A DNA stretch of 64,000 bases from Ochotona curzoniae. Taxonomy: Eukaryota > Chordata > Mammalia > Lagomorpha > Ochotonidae. Location: positions 8,176,001 to 8,240,000 of the forward strand of contig NW_024466218.1 in the NCBI RefSeq assembly GCF_017591425.1. Reading direction: 5' to 3'. Made by a program: the position numbers and the translations under genes. Shown here piece after piece: positions 1-10,400 of this stretch; within the stretch, counting starts at the first letter, position 1, and each line of letters begins with the position of its first letter. Under the pieces are notes generated by a model, which was not told where the DNA came from, did no database searches, and worked only from the letters and a program-made list of their open reading frames with translations.

Positions 1-925
1 CTCACACATGGGATGGAAGAAGCCCATACCCCGCCTTGCAGGATCCAAGGTCATCGGAACGACAAGCAGGAGCACTGAGCGGTCTGCAGAAACAAAACAG
101 TAAACTTCCTTCGGGACTAGGGAGAGGAGCTGTCTCTGGTTCTTGCCTGGTTCTAATTTTGGGTCCCCACTCTCTCTCATAATGACCATCAGGATTGCTC
201 CAGAAACCCCTCAAAACAAATTAACAAATAAACAAATAAACAAACAAAAAAACCTAGAATAGATGGAGAACAGCGAGGAAAGCTTAGAAATAGGAAATGG
301 GCAGGGGGGATGCACTTATAACTCACTGGGTGGGACACGAAGATTGGTTGCTCCTCACTAGGGTATTGAGGATTTCTCTGCACACCCCTCCTAAAACCGT
401 TCACCTAAACTGTTGACATATGTCTTGTTACAGTATAGAGCTAGACTACCTGAAAAACAGCCAGGTTCAGCAAAATCAGGCTTCAACACTATGAACTGCT
501 AAATACTAAAATTAAAATAGACATGAGACAGCTGAATAGTAATCTATAGCCATTTTAAGGTGTATAGAACCCAGCTGTATATAAACTAATAATTCTAATG
601 TCAATGTAGAAGTCATAGGATGTGGTTCAGAACTTGTACTCTTTTTGTTGTTGTTGTTGTTTTCTCTCTCTCTCTTTGAACATGCTGGTTACACAATATC
701 ATATCAACTAATTCTGGTACGTTATAAATTGTTACTGATGTAATGTCGGGGCTTTCAATTGATTGGGATGATACTCTTTCGGCTGTACCTTCAGACCAGA
801 GACTGTCTCCCCATGAAACTGTTGAACTTATCTGCACAATAAGATGCTGGACTCTATGTTTTGTAGATGAATTTGATCTGTGGTAATGCAACAACAACAA
901 CAAAAAAGATACAAAAAAAAAAGAA
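1..925 (+). mobile_element. Probable L1 LINE 3' end with A tail, left end outside window
   Basis: No reading frame is kept. The stretch has the layout of an L1 3' UTR: a G-rich purine segment near 255-310 (ending in GGGCAGGGGGGATG), AT-rich non-coding sequence, T/GTT and CT runs at 640-676, then a CAA-rich stretch (889-905) and an A run at 913-922. Text such as GAACTGCTAAATACTAAAAT and AACCCAGCTGTATATAAACT resembles lagomorph L1 3' UTR as I recall it; I could not align it. The 5' part lies before base 1, so no target-site duplication can be tested. An LTR-like element is the alternative. Confidence 0.5.
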
Positions 926-944
926 CCTGGTTAAGAACCAGGTT
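924..944. repeat. Perfect short inverted repeat directly after an A tail
   Basis: AACCTGGTT and AACCAGGTT are exact reverse complements separated by AAG, giving a 9-bp stem with a 3-nt loop. It begins two bases after the A run at 913-922. No function is implied. Confidence 0.9.
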
Positions 945-947
945 ACC

Positions 948-1080
948 CAGTGTGGCAGAGCCAGTAACATCACCATCAAGCTAAAGGCTGGTCAGAAATA
1001 GACCTCAATCAGAAGGCACCTTTTAACATTTAAGATCCCCAGGTGATTTGTTTGCCAATTAGAGGTTGACTAGCTCTGAT
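948..1080 (+). mobile_element. MER5A-like non-autonomous hAT DNA transposon fragment
   Basis: The order of CATCACCATCA, CTTTTAACATTTAAGATCCC and CCCAGGTGATTTGTTTGCC follows the MER5A consensus as I recall it, including the 'AAGATCCCCAGGTGATT' section near its 3' end. The terminal inverted repeats are too eroded to be certain. MER5A is an ancient placental element moved in trans by a Charlie-type transposase. Confidence 0.65.
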
Positions 1081-1541
1081 CTCCTGTGCCCTTGAATTCT
1101 TTAAGGTAAAAACTATCTATTTATTTTGCTACCAGCTGCGTCAATACTGAGGCAATCTGAAGAATTTGAATCAGAAAATGCAAACCCAGCAATCTCCTTA
1201 CCAGTTCTGTTGGGAGAAGTGGCACACTGAGGTAGAAAAAAGGAACCTGACTCAGAAAATTCTAGGTGACTTTCTGACTCTAGGCTCTTTGCTCCTCTGG
1301 GGCATAATTTCTTCACTTAAGAACAAGATTAACAGCAACTCCAGGGCTAACCTTCAGAGTAGCTTTCAGAAATAACTGAAACTGTGTGGGATCACATAGT
1401 AAGCTCTAGCTGGTGGTCTACAGGTAGTGACAGGAAGATTGGAAGAGACATCACTCACCAACTATGAGAATGAAAACCCTAGCCCAACGGTAGATGGAGA
1501 AGAGGTGGTCCCTGGCCTGTTGTTGTGGTACAAGTGTTAAT

Positions 1542-1573
1542 ATTTTCACTGTGAAAAAAAAATTTTCACTGTG
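1542..1573 (+). repeat. 12-bp direct repeat flanking an 8-base A run
   Basis: ATTTTCACTGTG at 1542-1553 is repeated exactly at 1562-1573, with only AAAAAAAA between. A target-site duplication around a bare poly(A) is what an extremely 5'-truncated L1-driven insertion would leave. The left copy can be extended to AATATTTTCACTGTG, which places it after GTT; this gives a TT/AATA boundary acceptable for L1 endonuclease. Replication slippage would also explain it. Confidence 0.8.
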
Positions 1574-1581
1574 GAAGTGTA

Positions 1582-1597
1582 TGCACCAATTGGTGCA
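1582..1597. repeat. 16-bp perfect palindrome
   Basis: TGCACCAATTGGTGCA reads the same on both strands. It lies 9 bases downstream of the repeat at 1542-1573. No known binding site of this exact form is recognised, and a single 16-bp palindrome in 64 kb may be chance. Confidence 0.9.
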
Positions 1598-1760
1598 CTA
1601 TCCCTGGCCCTTCAGGACTATAAAATATTAAACACAAGGTCTCAGAAAGAGCAGATGTCTAAATTCATGTCAGATATCTCCATACCCAACCTCAACTTTG
1701 TTCCACTAAAATAATTCACAAAATTCAGCATACATCCTATTCCTGTGTATGACATATTTC

Positions 1761-1822
1761 AGGAAAAAGATACAGTGAGTGAAATCAGTCCAGGAAAAAG
1801 ATATAGGGAGTGAAATGACATC
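1761..1822 (+). repeat. Two-copy tandem duplication, 31-bp unit
   Basis: AGGAAAAAGATACAGTGAGT at 1761 recurs 31 bases later as AGGAAAAAGATATAGGGAGT. Both copies continue into GTGAAAT or GAGTGAAAT. The copies differ at a few bases, so the duplication is not recent. Confidence 0.8.
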
Positions 1823-2245
1823 AAAGGAACCCAGCACAGCTCCCAAAGGTCCTTTCCTAAAGAAGTTGCAAAGGACATACCCCATTCTCCCAACAACATG
1901 CTATGACTACACATTTGAAATGTAGTAAGTAAAGATGCTCATTAGATATTCAGTGTTCAGTTTTCATTGCATGTGCTTATATAGACAGTCTCTACTTAGT
2001 GTGTACCAAAATCCAGACTCCCAGAGGAAGAAAGGATGACCAATGTATACCATAATATCTCCATAACAGTTCAGGCACAGTGAGTAACTCTTATCCTCCA
2101 CTCAGCCTGGAAGAATGGAACGTTCCTCATACCCAGGTTTCCAGATACCAGTCAAGGGCCAGCCTTATGAAGAAGCCTTGCATGGACAGCAGTCAGGCCT
2201 GCTGTGCTCTTACCTGTTAAATCCGTCCAATGTTGGCAATATCAA

Positions 2246-2550
2246 CTCACCTCTAGGAAAGGTGGCTTAAAATAACAAGAATTTTATTTTCTCACAATTT
2301 TTAGGTTAGCATTTAGGACTGGGCTAAGTTGTAATGGTTGATCTTGGTCCTGTGTGATATTGTTGGGACACTCTCCTGAGCTTACGGTTAAGTGATAGTC
2401 TGGCTGGGATTTTCAATCCCCACAGACCTCACTGGCTCACCTGGCAGCTGGCTGAGACCATCACCCAGGACATCTCAGTGTTCCTCTAGAGTGTCTCTCT
2501 CCATCGCAAAGCTCATAACATGATCACCGGATTCCACAATGGAGGAAAAA
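2246..2550 (-). mobile_element. Ancient LTR-like repeat, reverse strand
   Basis: GGTGGCTTAAAATAACAAGA followed by TTTTATTTTCTCACAATTTT is the signature of MLT1/MaLR-related placental repeats read on the reverse strand, where GTGGCTTAAAACAACA leads into TTTATTxTCTCACAG. The remainder (CCTGGCAGCTGGCTGAGACC and similar) fits a related subfamily. Strongly eroded and family uncertain. Confidence 0.4.
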
Positions 2551-2747
2551 GTGACATGACTTAGAGGTCATAGTTTGTAAGATACACACTATCATTTAGT
2601 CAAGATAAATTACACAATCAGCACAAGTGTACAATAGGATAGGAAAATACACTGATTCTTGAGGTAGAGGATAAAAAGTTATGGAAGGGATTCAGTGCTG
2701 CACTTTACAAATAACCATACTGCTGGTTCTGGTCATCAATGTATTAC

Positions 2748-2870
2748 ATTCCAACTTGGCTCTAGCCTTTATTTTGCCACGTGATCCTGGACCTAGACAT
2801 TACAACCTTCAAATACCACAATGTCTTCTTCGAAAACGGATACTGGGATAATGATTTAGGCCCATAGCCA
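2748..2870 (-). mobile_element. MIR-like ancient SINE fragment
   Basis: TTTTGCCACGTGATCCTGGA, then CCTTCAAATACC and GGATACTGGGATAATGATTT, follow the reverse complement of MIR (TGTGTGACCTTGGGCAA, CCTCAGTTTCCTCAT, AAAATGGGGATAATAAT). Heavily mutated; the call depends on the order of the motifs. Confidence 0.45.
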
Positions 2871-5139
2871 AAGGAAGGGGCTTCTCTTATTTGTTCCATT
2901 GTGCCATTTTTCCTGGGGCCGGGTTCCAAGCACACCAGCATGTGGAATTCTGCTAATCCCTTCTTAGTTCTCGTGAATCAGTTGCAGCCTCCCTTTGCCC
3001 TCTAGAAATTTTTTCTGCCACTCAATTGGATGCTTCCTGTGGACCAGTTGGGAATTCTGGCTAATCCACTCATCAGCACTCTGCTTTCCTATGGCAATCA
3101 TCCCCTCCACGGAGAGGTGCGGATCCACTACCTTAAGGGGATCTTCAGGGGAGAAAATGGAGGAGGCGTCTCTCCTAAGTTCTTGATCTCTTTCTTAGTC
3201 TCCCTCCTTCAACCCCAGCAGTAGTAACTGCTTTCCACATGTGCTATTTTTATATTCCTTGGAGTTCCCTTCCCCATTTTGTAGTTAAGTTCACTTCACT
3301 ACTCCTTTCCATTACATTTCCTCCATTCAAATGGCTGGTGTAGCTTCTGTGTCCTGAGTGGATCCTGACTGATGTCATGTGTGTTGAAGGTAACGCTTTC
3401 TCCTACGACTCTTTCTCCGTCACAGATAAATGACAAAGCTCAACTTCCACAAATCGTAGCATGGTGAGATGCTGCGCCAGCTAACAGCAGAAATTTTAAA
3501 CCAAAGGAGCCACAAGATCTGGCTGATTCATGCTGTCAGGAGTTTTGGAAGTTGTCTGGGAGAATAATATTGCAAGATGGGTTCATAGAGCACAAAGTTG
3601 ACAAAAGAGAGATGACTACTCTACAAACCTTGTCCCATGATAAACAATTCTAGGCAGAACCCTGGAGACAGTCCCGATACACTGCAAGAGTGACTTTTAG
3701 AAACTTGGAAAAGATGATGTTCCATGTGGACCATCCAGTGAATCAGAAACACTAAAGTTGACATGGCAAATGGGGTGGAAAAGAAATTAAAGATGAGGAC
3801 ACACTGGTTATGTCTGAGAACCTACCAGGCAGAAGTGCCACAGAAGGGCAGAGGACACTTTCACCAAGAGTTCATGCACTGTTAGAAGAGACAACATTGT
3901 CAAATCTTAGCTATGGATGACCTATGTAGCTCAAGGCCACAGTTAGGAAATCCCATTACAGAAGTGAGCTCACTGAAAGCAAGGGAAATCTTGGAAATAG
4001 TGAGGCAGTGCCAAACCATCAAGATGAACAAAATTATCACAAAGGTCAGGCCTAAATGGTTGCCAGGACTTTCAAAGAGCTATAGAGATCACAACTAGAA
4101 CATAGTCTTCTGGGCACGAGATCAATACAGCCATCAAGAATATAGCTCAGATTACCAACTGCAAGAAATGAAGAATGGATCATCAAGAGTCAGCAGCTGC
4201 CAAACAAACACAGGATCATCTGAGAGATTTCTGGGTCTGGGCCTGGACCGGTGCTCAGTCTAGAACAGCTAACACATAAAATAAAACCCCCAAGATAAAA
4301 GACCTGGCAAGGTCACTATGAAGGCATTTAGTGGTTGTTTTATCAGTGATTCTCCAAATTGATCTACACCCAGTTGTTCAGATACGTCTGATAGGAAAAT
4401 GAGAGTACAAAAAATTCAGCTTATCTGTCGCATGATCTTCTCTGGTTTCCCAGAGATTCAAAGCACCACTCTATTTCTCCTTAAAACAAGAAAACATGGG
4501 GACCATTATTACTCAGGTATTCCACTCACTGAAGTGTGTTTTGGGTCCACCGACCCAATCTCCCCATCTCTCTGAGCCCAAATGTATGACTCAAATGGAC
4601 ATGCGTGTTATATAAACTCTCACATCAGTTTCTAGATATATGTGAAGAGCTCCTGCAGTGAGGAGAGGCTCATGGAAGCCCCCAAAACATCCCTAACACC
4701 CCTCACCATCCAAGGTAATAAGTATGAAAACAACCACCACATCCCAGAGAAAATGGCAATACATGGTGCTATGAAAATTGTAAAGAAGGTAGCAGTGTAA
4801 TGCCTAGGCTATCTCCAGTTATTTCACCCTGCAAAATTCCTTCAGCCATACAAAAATATAATGACAGTGAATTGTCACCAGTGCTACATCGGAACACATG
4901 AACCGGCCCTCCTGGAATCCACAGTGGCTTGTTTTGTAGCATCCACCAATTTCCGTAATGCTCCCACCACAGGTTTTAAAAATCAGCTCCCAAGGTTCTG
5001 AAAATGTTCATTTTTTTCACTATGGGCCTACTTCAGCATATAAACTGCCATGGAGTTAACCAATTAAGAGGCTCAAGTTTAGTTTCTGTGCAGAATTATC
5101 ACCTTTACTAGAATTAATCCTTTAAATAATCTCCAGCAT
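2871..5139. other. Unassigned non-coding sequence, possible LTR remnants
   Basis: No coding evidence: frames of 61-64 codons at 2995-3186, 3030-3224 and 3913-4098 have no recognisable domains. GAGTGGATCCTGACTGAT near 3356-3374 looks like the 3' end of an ancient LTR. 3600-4310 reads like old interspersed-repeat interior sequence but I cannot name it. Confidence 0.5.
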
Positions 5140-5391
5140 GGGTGTGGGGAGCCTAATGGGTGAGATACTGGTTAGAATACTTCCATTCCATACTCCTGCT
5201 CTGGCTCCTGACTCCTGAGCTTCCCATCAATGCTCAAGTAGCTGGGTTTCTGCTACCCGTATGGGAGACTTAGACTGAGTTTCTTGCTCCAAGCTTTGGC
5301 CTTGCCCAATCCCTCCTATTGCAGGCATTTGAGGAGTAAATCAGTAGATAAATGAGCTGTTTTTTTCTGCCTTACATATCAAGTAAAAAAA
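5140..5391 (+). mobile_element. CSINE-family SINE, old copy
   Basis: The landmarks appear in order: a head with GCCTAATGGGTGAGATACTG, a middle with GACTCCTGAGCTTCCC, GTATGGGAGACTTAGACTGA, the body end TTTGAGGAGTAAATCAGTAG, and the tail AAGTAAAAAAATCAC. This is the older 'D-like' lagomorph type whose head resembles GGTGCATTTGGCCTAGTGG. No target-site duplication survives. Confidence 0.8.
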
Positions 5392-5397
5392 TCACAA

Positions 5398-5495
5398 GTT
5401 TATGGAAAATGTGCTTTTAGAAAATTGCATGGATCTTGAGCATTTTTGCACCAAAATGTTTTTCAATTTGCTTTTTACATGAACTTTTTGAAGGG
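5398..5495. mobile_element. Mariner-like MITE, copy 1
   Basis: TTTATGGAAAATGTGCTTTT starts the piece and ACATGAACTTTTTGAAG ends it. The central TTTTTGCACCAAAATG is the motif typical of the short DNA element whose terminal inverted repeat is close to CTTCAAAAAGTTCATGGAAAA. Three further copies occur at 16,376, 46,318 and 58,310. It has no coding capacity, and its left terminal repeat is damaged. Confidence 0.6.
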
Positions 5496-5951
5496 CCCTC
5501 AAATATTTTTCACATGATACCAACAGCAACTTTCAGCAAGTTTGAACAGATTTTCATCTGCAAATGAAGGTAGATAAATCCATTCATTGACTAGATTTAA
5601 TGATGTTGGCCCTGGATAGAAACTAAGGAGTAGTGTTTATTCATATTACATGCATGTGCAGAACTTGTAGAAATCACCCAAGATCAAGTACTGGAGATGG
5701 ACTTGAACAGAGGAAAATCCTAAGGTAGTTCTGTAGTTATTACAGACTCAGGTGTTTGGGGGTAGAAGTAGGGACTGTTTGACCAGTGCAGAATGACTAT
5801 GTTAGTAGCCAGGCAGAACAGATATCAGATTGGGGCAACAGTGTTTCTCTGACCTGGAGGGGAAACAGGACTGACTTCATGGAAACCCAAGAGAAAGAAA
5901 GCTCATAGGATATACTCTTGGAAACCACTGAGGCTACTCAAGATCTAAAAG
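5496..5951. other. Unassigned non-coding sequence
   Basis: Single-copy-looking sequence between a MITE and a young SINE. I see no frame, RNA or repeat that I can name. Confidence 0.6.
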
Positions 5952-6299
5952 AATCAACTGAGGGCCCGGCGTGGTGGCCTAATGGCTAAAGTCCTCCCCT
6001 TGAATGCGCCAAGATCCCATATAGGCACCGGTTCTAATCCTGGCAGCCCCGCTTCCCATCCAGCTCCCTGCTTGTGGCCTGGGAAAGCAGTTGAGGATGG
6101 CCCAAGGCTTTGGGACCCTGCACCCATGTGGGAGACCCAGAAGAGGTTCCAGGCTCCTGACTTCGGATTGGCTCAGCTCCAGCCGTTGCGACCATTTGGG
6201 GAGTGACTCATCGGATGGAAGATCTTCCTCTCTGTTTCTCCCCTTCTCTTTATATCTGACTTTCCAATAAAAATAAATAAATCTTTAAAAATCAACTGA
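5952..6299 (+). mobile_element. Young pika-type CSINE with perfect target-site duplication
   Basis: The SINE body is 5,962-6,289, between exact 10-bp duplications AATCAACTGA (5,952-5,961 and 6,290-6,299). The head is GGGCCCGGCGTGGTGGCCTA; the tRNA-like B box is GGTTCTAATCC (6,030-6,040); the body has CAGCTCCCTGCTTGTGGCCT and GGGAGACCCAGAAGAGGTTC; the tail is TTTCCAATAAAAATAAATAA. It is nearly complete and well preserved. RNA polymerase III transcribes this family from an internal promoter, and L1 proteins mobilise it. The open frames inside it are accidental. Confidence 0.95.
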
Positions 6300-6510
6300 A
6301 AGATTAGAAATACTTGAGACCACGTAAATCCAAACAGATCACTATTACTGAGTGAATTTAAGAGCAAACATAACCACTAACTGTACAAATGATGATAAAA
6401 ACCATCAATAGAAACAATTCAGTGAATCCAAAAATTAAACTCCACTGAATTGGTGTATAAGGTGAACCTAAAAGTAAGTCAAGATGCCTGAAAGGGAAAG
6501 ATAATCCTCA

Positions 6511-6745
6511 GTGGGTATGAGGCCAAACGGTTAAGAACACTGCATCCCACTTAGAAGTTCTTAGGTTCCATTGTCAACTTTACCTCTTGATCCCAGCTTC
6601 CTGCTAATGCAGACCCCAGGAGGCAGTAGTGAGGTTCAAGTGACTGCATTTCTGCCACTCACATGGGAGACCCAGATTGTTTCTGGTTAGCAACTTCAGT
6701 TCCCAGATCTTGTCTGCACTATATAGAGATTGTATCTTGTCAACA
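6511..6745 (+). mobile_element. CSINE-family SINE, old copy
   Basis: GTGGGTATGAGGCCAAACGG, TTAAGAACACTGC, the middle CCAGCTTCCTGCTAATGCAG, then CACATGGGAGACCCAGATTG are family landmarks. The 3' end is eroded, with no clear A tail or flanking duplication. Confidence 0.75.
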
Positions 6746-6852
6746 GGTACAAAATAAGACATTTACAAAAAGAGAACCATAATGTGCCTCAGAGGAAATC
6801 TCAATAAATTCCAACAATAACTATTTTTTAGGTCATGTCTGCTGACCACAGT

Positions 6853-6876
6853 AAAAAAAAAAAAAAAAAAAAAAAA
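6853..6876 (+). repeat. A24 homopolymer
   Basis: Twenty-four consecutive A. It may be the tail of an unrecognised retro-insertion, but neither a body nor flanking duplications are clear. Confidence 0.9.
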
Positions 6877-7044
6877 GTTATATTGCTAGTTATAATTATT
6901 ACATAAAGAAACAAGGACAAGAACCAACTACTAAAAGGTTGAAAATTCTACATTTCTCTGGTAAAAGGAAAAAATTAAAATCGCAATTGCAGTGTATTTT
7001 AGAGAAAAAATAATGAGAACACTGCATATATGTATGCTAAAGCT

Positions 7045-7730
7045 GGCATTTCTAATTAAAGGAAAAAAGATGTTGGAACAATTATCCAGCCTTCTGGGGG
7101 AGAAAAGTAATTTTAGACCCTTTCTGAATAATTCCTTATGCCAGATGAATTCCAGATGGGTTAAAAATTAAAATATAAAAGAGAATCCATGCTTCTCCAT
7201 AGATTTTTCTTTCATAGTTTAGGGGTGGCCAATGTCTTTCTTACATGAAGCTAGAGAAACACACTTAAAAGATAATATTGGCTCCATCAAGCTTAAGATT
7301 TGAAGAGGAGGAAAAATGGCCAAAAGAAATTCTGAAGGAGATACTGCTACATTTTTTAAACGTTTAATAATACTAATATGCTAATTATATAGATGTATGA
7401 AAAATTAAAACCCAGTCATAAAAACGTTTTACATGAACACTTCAGAAATAAAATTTTCAAATGACCAGTAAGTATAGAAAGTACTAGTGAGCCTTATAGC
7501 AACCTGTACTTATACATAAATGAGCATAAATGTATCAATGCATGCAAAAAATATCTGAAATATTGACACTAAAATCATCAACAAACGTTATCTCTAGTGA
7601 AATGAGATTTTGGTCGGGGAGTTTCTTACCATTTTTAAATGGTTTTAATTTTTACATCATTGTATATTTGTTTTATATTGCTCAGACTAAAATACACAAA
7701 TATAAACTTACAGAATTTTTGCAAAACAAG
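7045..7730 (+). mobile_element. Ancient L1 (L1M-type): end of ORF2 and 3' UTR
   Basis: Successive matches to the L1 ORF2 3' region in sense order: GATGAATTCCAGATGGGTTA (L1 'ACTCCAGATGGATTAAAGA'), AAAAGATAATATTGGCTCCA ('AAAGATTGATAAATTTGACT'), GTTTTACATGAACACTTCAG and TTCAAATGACCAGTAAGTAT ('TTCAAATGGCCAATAAACAT'), then AT-rich 3' UTR with TACATCATTGTATATTTGTT. All frames are broken. The divergence suggests an insertion older than the lagomorph-rodent split. Confidence 0.75.
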
Positions 7731-7734
7731 AGTT

Positions 7735-7990
7735 GATTTAGTTGAAAGAAAGAGTTGGAGTAAGACATCAACACACTGGGTCATTCCCCAAATAGCTACA
7801 ATGGCGTGCTTAAAGCAGGATCCCAGAAATCCATACAGATCTTCCACATAAGTCTAAGAACTTGGACCCTCTTCCTCCACTTTCCCAGGAACAACAACAG
7901 GGAGCTGGATCGGAAGCAGAGCAACTAAAACTCTAACCAACATCCCTATGGGATGTTCCACTGGCCATGCCACAATGCCAACCATATAAA
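7735..7990 (-). mobile_element. CSINE-family SINE, reverse strand
   Basis: Read on the reverse strand it has GGTTGGCATTGTGGCATGGC (head), CCGATCCAGCTCCCTG (middle), CCTGGGAAAGTGGAGGAAGA, TATTTGGGGAATGACC and a degenerate CTTTCAACTAAATCAACTC tail. It lies directly against the end of the old L1. Confidence 0.85.
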
Positions 7991-8424
7991 AATTCTTAAA
8001 ATCCATTTTTATGTGTTGGAATGCTGCTGACAAAGGAAAACGCTCACTTTATGTTAGATTTTTAAGAAAGACACAAAGTTTGATTTCAGTATGATATAAA
8101 GGAAATCCATGAAAATAACAGGTTTCTATAGTAATGAAATTGTGGTTTGTTATATGTTGTATTTTCTAGTTCTGTGCAATAAATACTCAGAGGAGAAAAG
8201 TCAATAACTTATACATAGTAAAAGTCACAGCTGCTACAGGCAGCATCCCCTTAATCAGTGCAAAACTTGAGATTCCCAGGTTTCTCACAGGCATTGAAAG
8301 TGGGAGGTCCACTGCCAAGTTAGACTACCAAGGGTTCCACACTGCAGGTCCTGCAAGCCAGGCATAGCAGACAAGCACTGAATGAGCCATATCTATGCTG
8401 GATCTACAAAACCTGAACTTGCAA
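7991..8424. other. Unassigned AT-rich sequence
   Basis: AT-rich sequence between two pieces of old L1 (7,045-7,730 and 8,425-8,700). It could be further L1 3' UTR, but I found no matching landmark. Confidence 0.5.
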
Positions 8425-8700
8425 AAACAGAGTAGTGATTGCAAGAGATTGCAAAGTGGTGGGGTCAAGGAAGGGAGGCAGTTTGGGTAAAACTCTTGAG
8501 TTTCCTTTACACAGAGGATGGATAAGTCTTAGTGATCCGTCCCACAGCATGTTGATCATGGTTAATAATCATGTATATTTCAAAATACAGAGTTGCCTAT
8601 ACATGTTCTCGTAGTGAGAAAAAGAGTTGAAACATTCATCATCTTAATATAATAATGGTATTATATTGTGCCATACATACAGTTATTTGTCAAATTAAAA
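8425..8700 (+). mobile_element. Ancient L1 3' UTR (L1M-type)
   Basis: ACAGAGTAGTGATTGCAAGA, the GGGAGGCAGTTTGGG segment, AGTGATCCGTCCCACAGCAT, GTTGATCATGGTTAATAATC, and TTATATTGTGCCATACATAC followed by TTATTTGTCAAATT retain, in order, the common mammalian L1M 3' UTR (TAGTGGTTACCAGAGGCTGG; GTACAACATGGTGACTATAG). Non-coding and heavily mutated. Confidence 0.8.
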
Positions 8701-10103
8701 AATTAAGATTAAGGGAAAGAATAAAGCTGATTCCTGCAACCGTTTGATGATTCAGAAACGGTACTGGGACACCTGCTCCTACCAAGCACTGGCAGAAAAG
8801 GAGATGAGCAAGGTAAAGAAGCCCTCTCCTTGTGGAGGCCACAGTTCAGCAGACCCCAGGCCTACACTGTGTGAAGAGTGCTGTAACAGACATGTAGACC
8901 AGAAAGGAAGAGGGGATAATCCATCCTGGTTTGCCTGGCACAGGTACTGTCCAAGCTAAAACCAGGAGAAACCCTAACCATCCCTGGACGAAGTTATATC
9001 CCTCACACGAGGTGTGGAACAAGCTCAGCACTAGTAAAGCCTGCAGAGGGCTTTGAGGGAGGCCAGGATCTGGACCCATGGTCTGTCCTCTGCTGGGGAA
9101 AGCTCCAGATTGGGTTACGGAGCACAGGTAGCTTGGCAGTGGGTCACTTTCTATTACTGTGGTTAGCAAGGCTCTTCCGTGGCTTGTGTTTTTTAAGTGT
9201 TTATAACCTGATAGAGGTCTCTGATCCTGTATTCCCCTTCCCACAAGGCAACGAGCCAGGCTTTATGCATGACAAGAGGCTGATGTCTCTCAGACAGAGC
9301 ATGGAGCAGACTGTGCTGCATAAATGACTAGGAGTCAGATAGGAAGCTTGTACAGACAACAAGAAATACTGAGGGTCATTGTGTCATCAACCTGGGAAGC
9401 TTCCCGGAGGACCCCATAAGACATTGCAGTTTAACTCCTCCAATAACTCATTCAATTCCAAAGAGCAGTCCTCAATGTGAAGGGAGAATACAAAGCAAGA
9501 TGGTCTGTGATTCTGGAGGAGAAAGACATAGCACCAGGACATCCAACGCTGAGCCAAAACCAAGAGAACTGAGCAGCATCAAGGCTCAAGCCTGATCCAA
9601 GAGCAGAGTCTGCATGCACAGCAGGTCCCAGGGACTCCGGGGGGACAGTGATAAGACAACAGCTCAATGACACAGCGTGTTTGGGTCTAGTCAAGGTTGT
9701 GAGGCCTGAAGCTAAGTTCACAAGATCCTGTAACATCCTCTCCTTCATCCAAAACATCTATAGGTGCACTACATAAACATGGCTGGCATCCCTGACAGCT
9801 TGAAGAGGCCACATCTTCTCTGACTATAGCACAACTGACCTCAGGGCTCCTGAAAGAGTAAATCAAGTTCCTGTCCATCTATTTCTGAGAAACAGACAAA
9901 TTTGATGATGTTCACTCAGTCATTTCTCACCCCAGTGATTCCTACCATGCTTCACATTTGTATCCATTCCTCTACAACTCCTTCTCCCTGGGAACATATA
10001 GAATGACATCCACTTACCTCTAGGTGGGGGAAGGTTATCCTGTCACTACCCATGGACACTGGAAAGCAGTAATCAGAGTTCCTGGCACAGCCAAATGATC
10101 CTA
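8701..10103. other. Unassigned sequence, possible DNA-transposon remnant
   Basis: A reverse frame of 132 codons (8,846-9,244) has hydrophobic stretches but no domain or gene structure. CATCCTGGTTTGCCTGGCAC and AAACCAGGAGAAACCCTAAC near 8,920-8,980 faintly recall an old DNA element. The 101-codon reverse frame at 9,452-9,757 is also unrecognised. No splice-supported exon is seen. Confidence 0.5.
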
Positions 10104-10400
10104 GGGGTCAGCCAAAATGGCTCAATAACTAAATCCTTACCTTGCGAGTGTCAGGATTCCATATGGGCATGGGTTCGTGTCCCAACTGTTCTACTTCCCA
10201 TCCAGCTCCCTGCTTATGATCTGGGAAAGTAGTGGAGCATGGCCCAAAGCCTTGGAATTCTGTACCCGCATGGGAAACCCAGAAGAGGTTCCTGGCTTTT
10301 GACTTTGGATCAGCTCAGCTCTGGCCATTGCAGCCATTTGGGGAGTGGATGGAAGATCTTTCTTTCTGTACGTCTGATCTACCTTTCCAATAAAAAGCAA
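10104..10400 (+). mobile_element. CSINE, pika-type, moderately young
   Basis: GGGGTCAGCCAAAATGGCTC head, GGATTCCATATGGGCATGGG, CATCCAGCTCCCTGCTTATG, GGAAACCCAGAAGAGGTTCC, GCAGCCATTTGGGGAGTGGA and the tail CCTTTCCAATAAAAAGC. The TTCCAATAAA tail marks it as the later subfamily. CpG sites are largely decayed. No clean flanking duplication found. Confidence 0.9.

Larger units (their letters stand above)
1081..2245. other. Unassigned non-coding sequence
   Basis: No frame resembles a known protein. The 69-codon forward frame at 1166-1375 has no recognisable domain. The stretch holds the three short repeats listed separately (1542-1573, 1582-1597, 1761-1822). The rest is ordinary AT-rich sequence without an A tail or SINE landmarks. 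Confidence 0.6.

Noticed and set aside
1..214. Reverse 70-codon frame at the window start as a gene end
   Set aside because: No domain, and the surrounding sequence reads as L1-like 3' non-coding DNA on the forward strand.
5982..6206. 74-codon forward frame
   Set aside because: Entirely inside the young SINE, which is non-coding.
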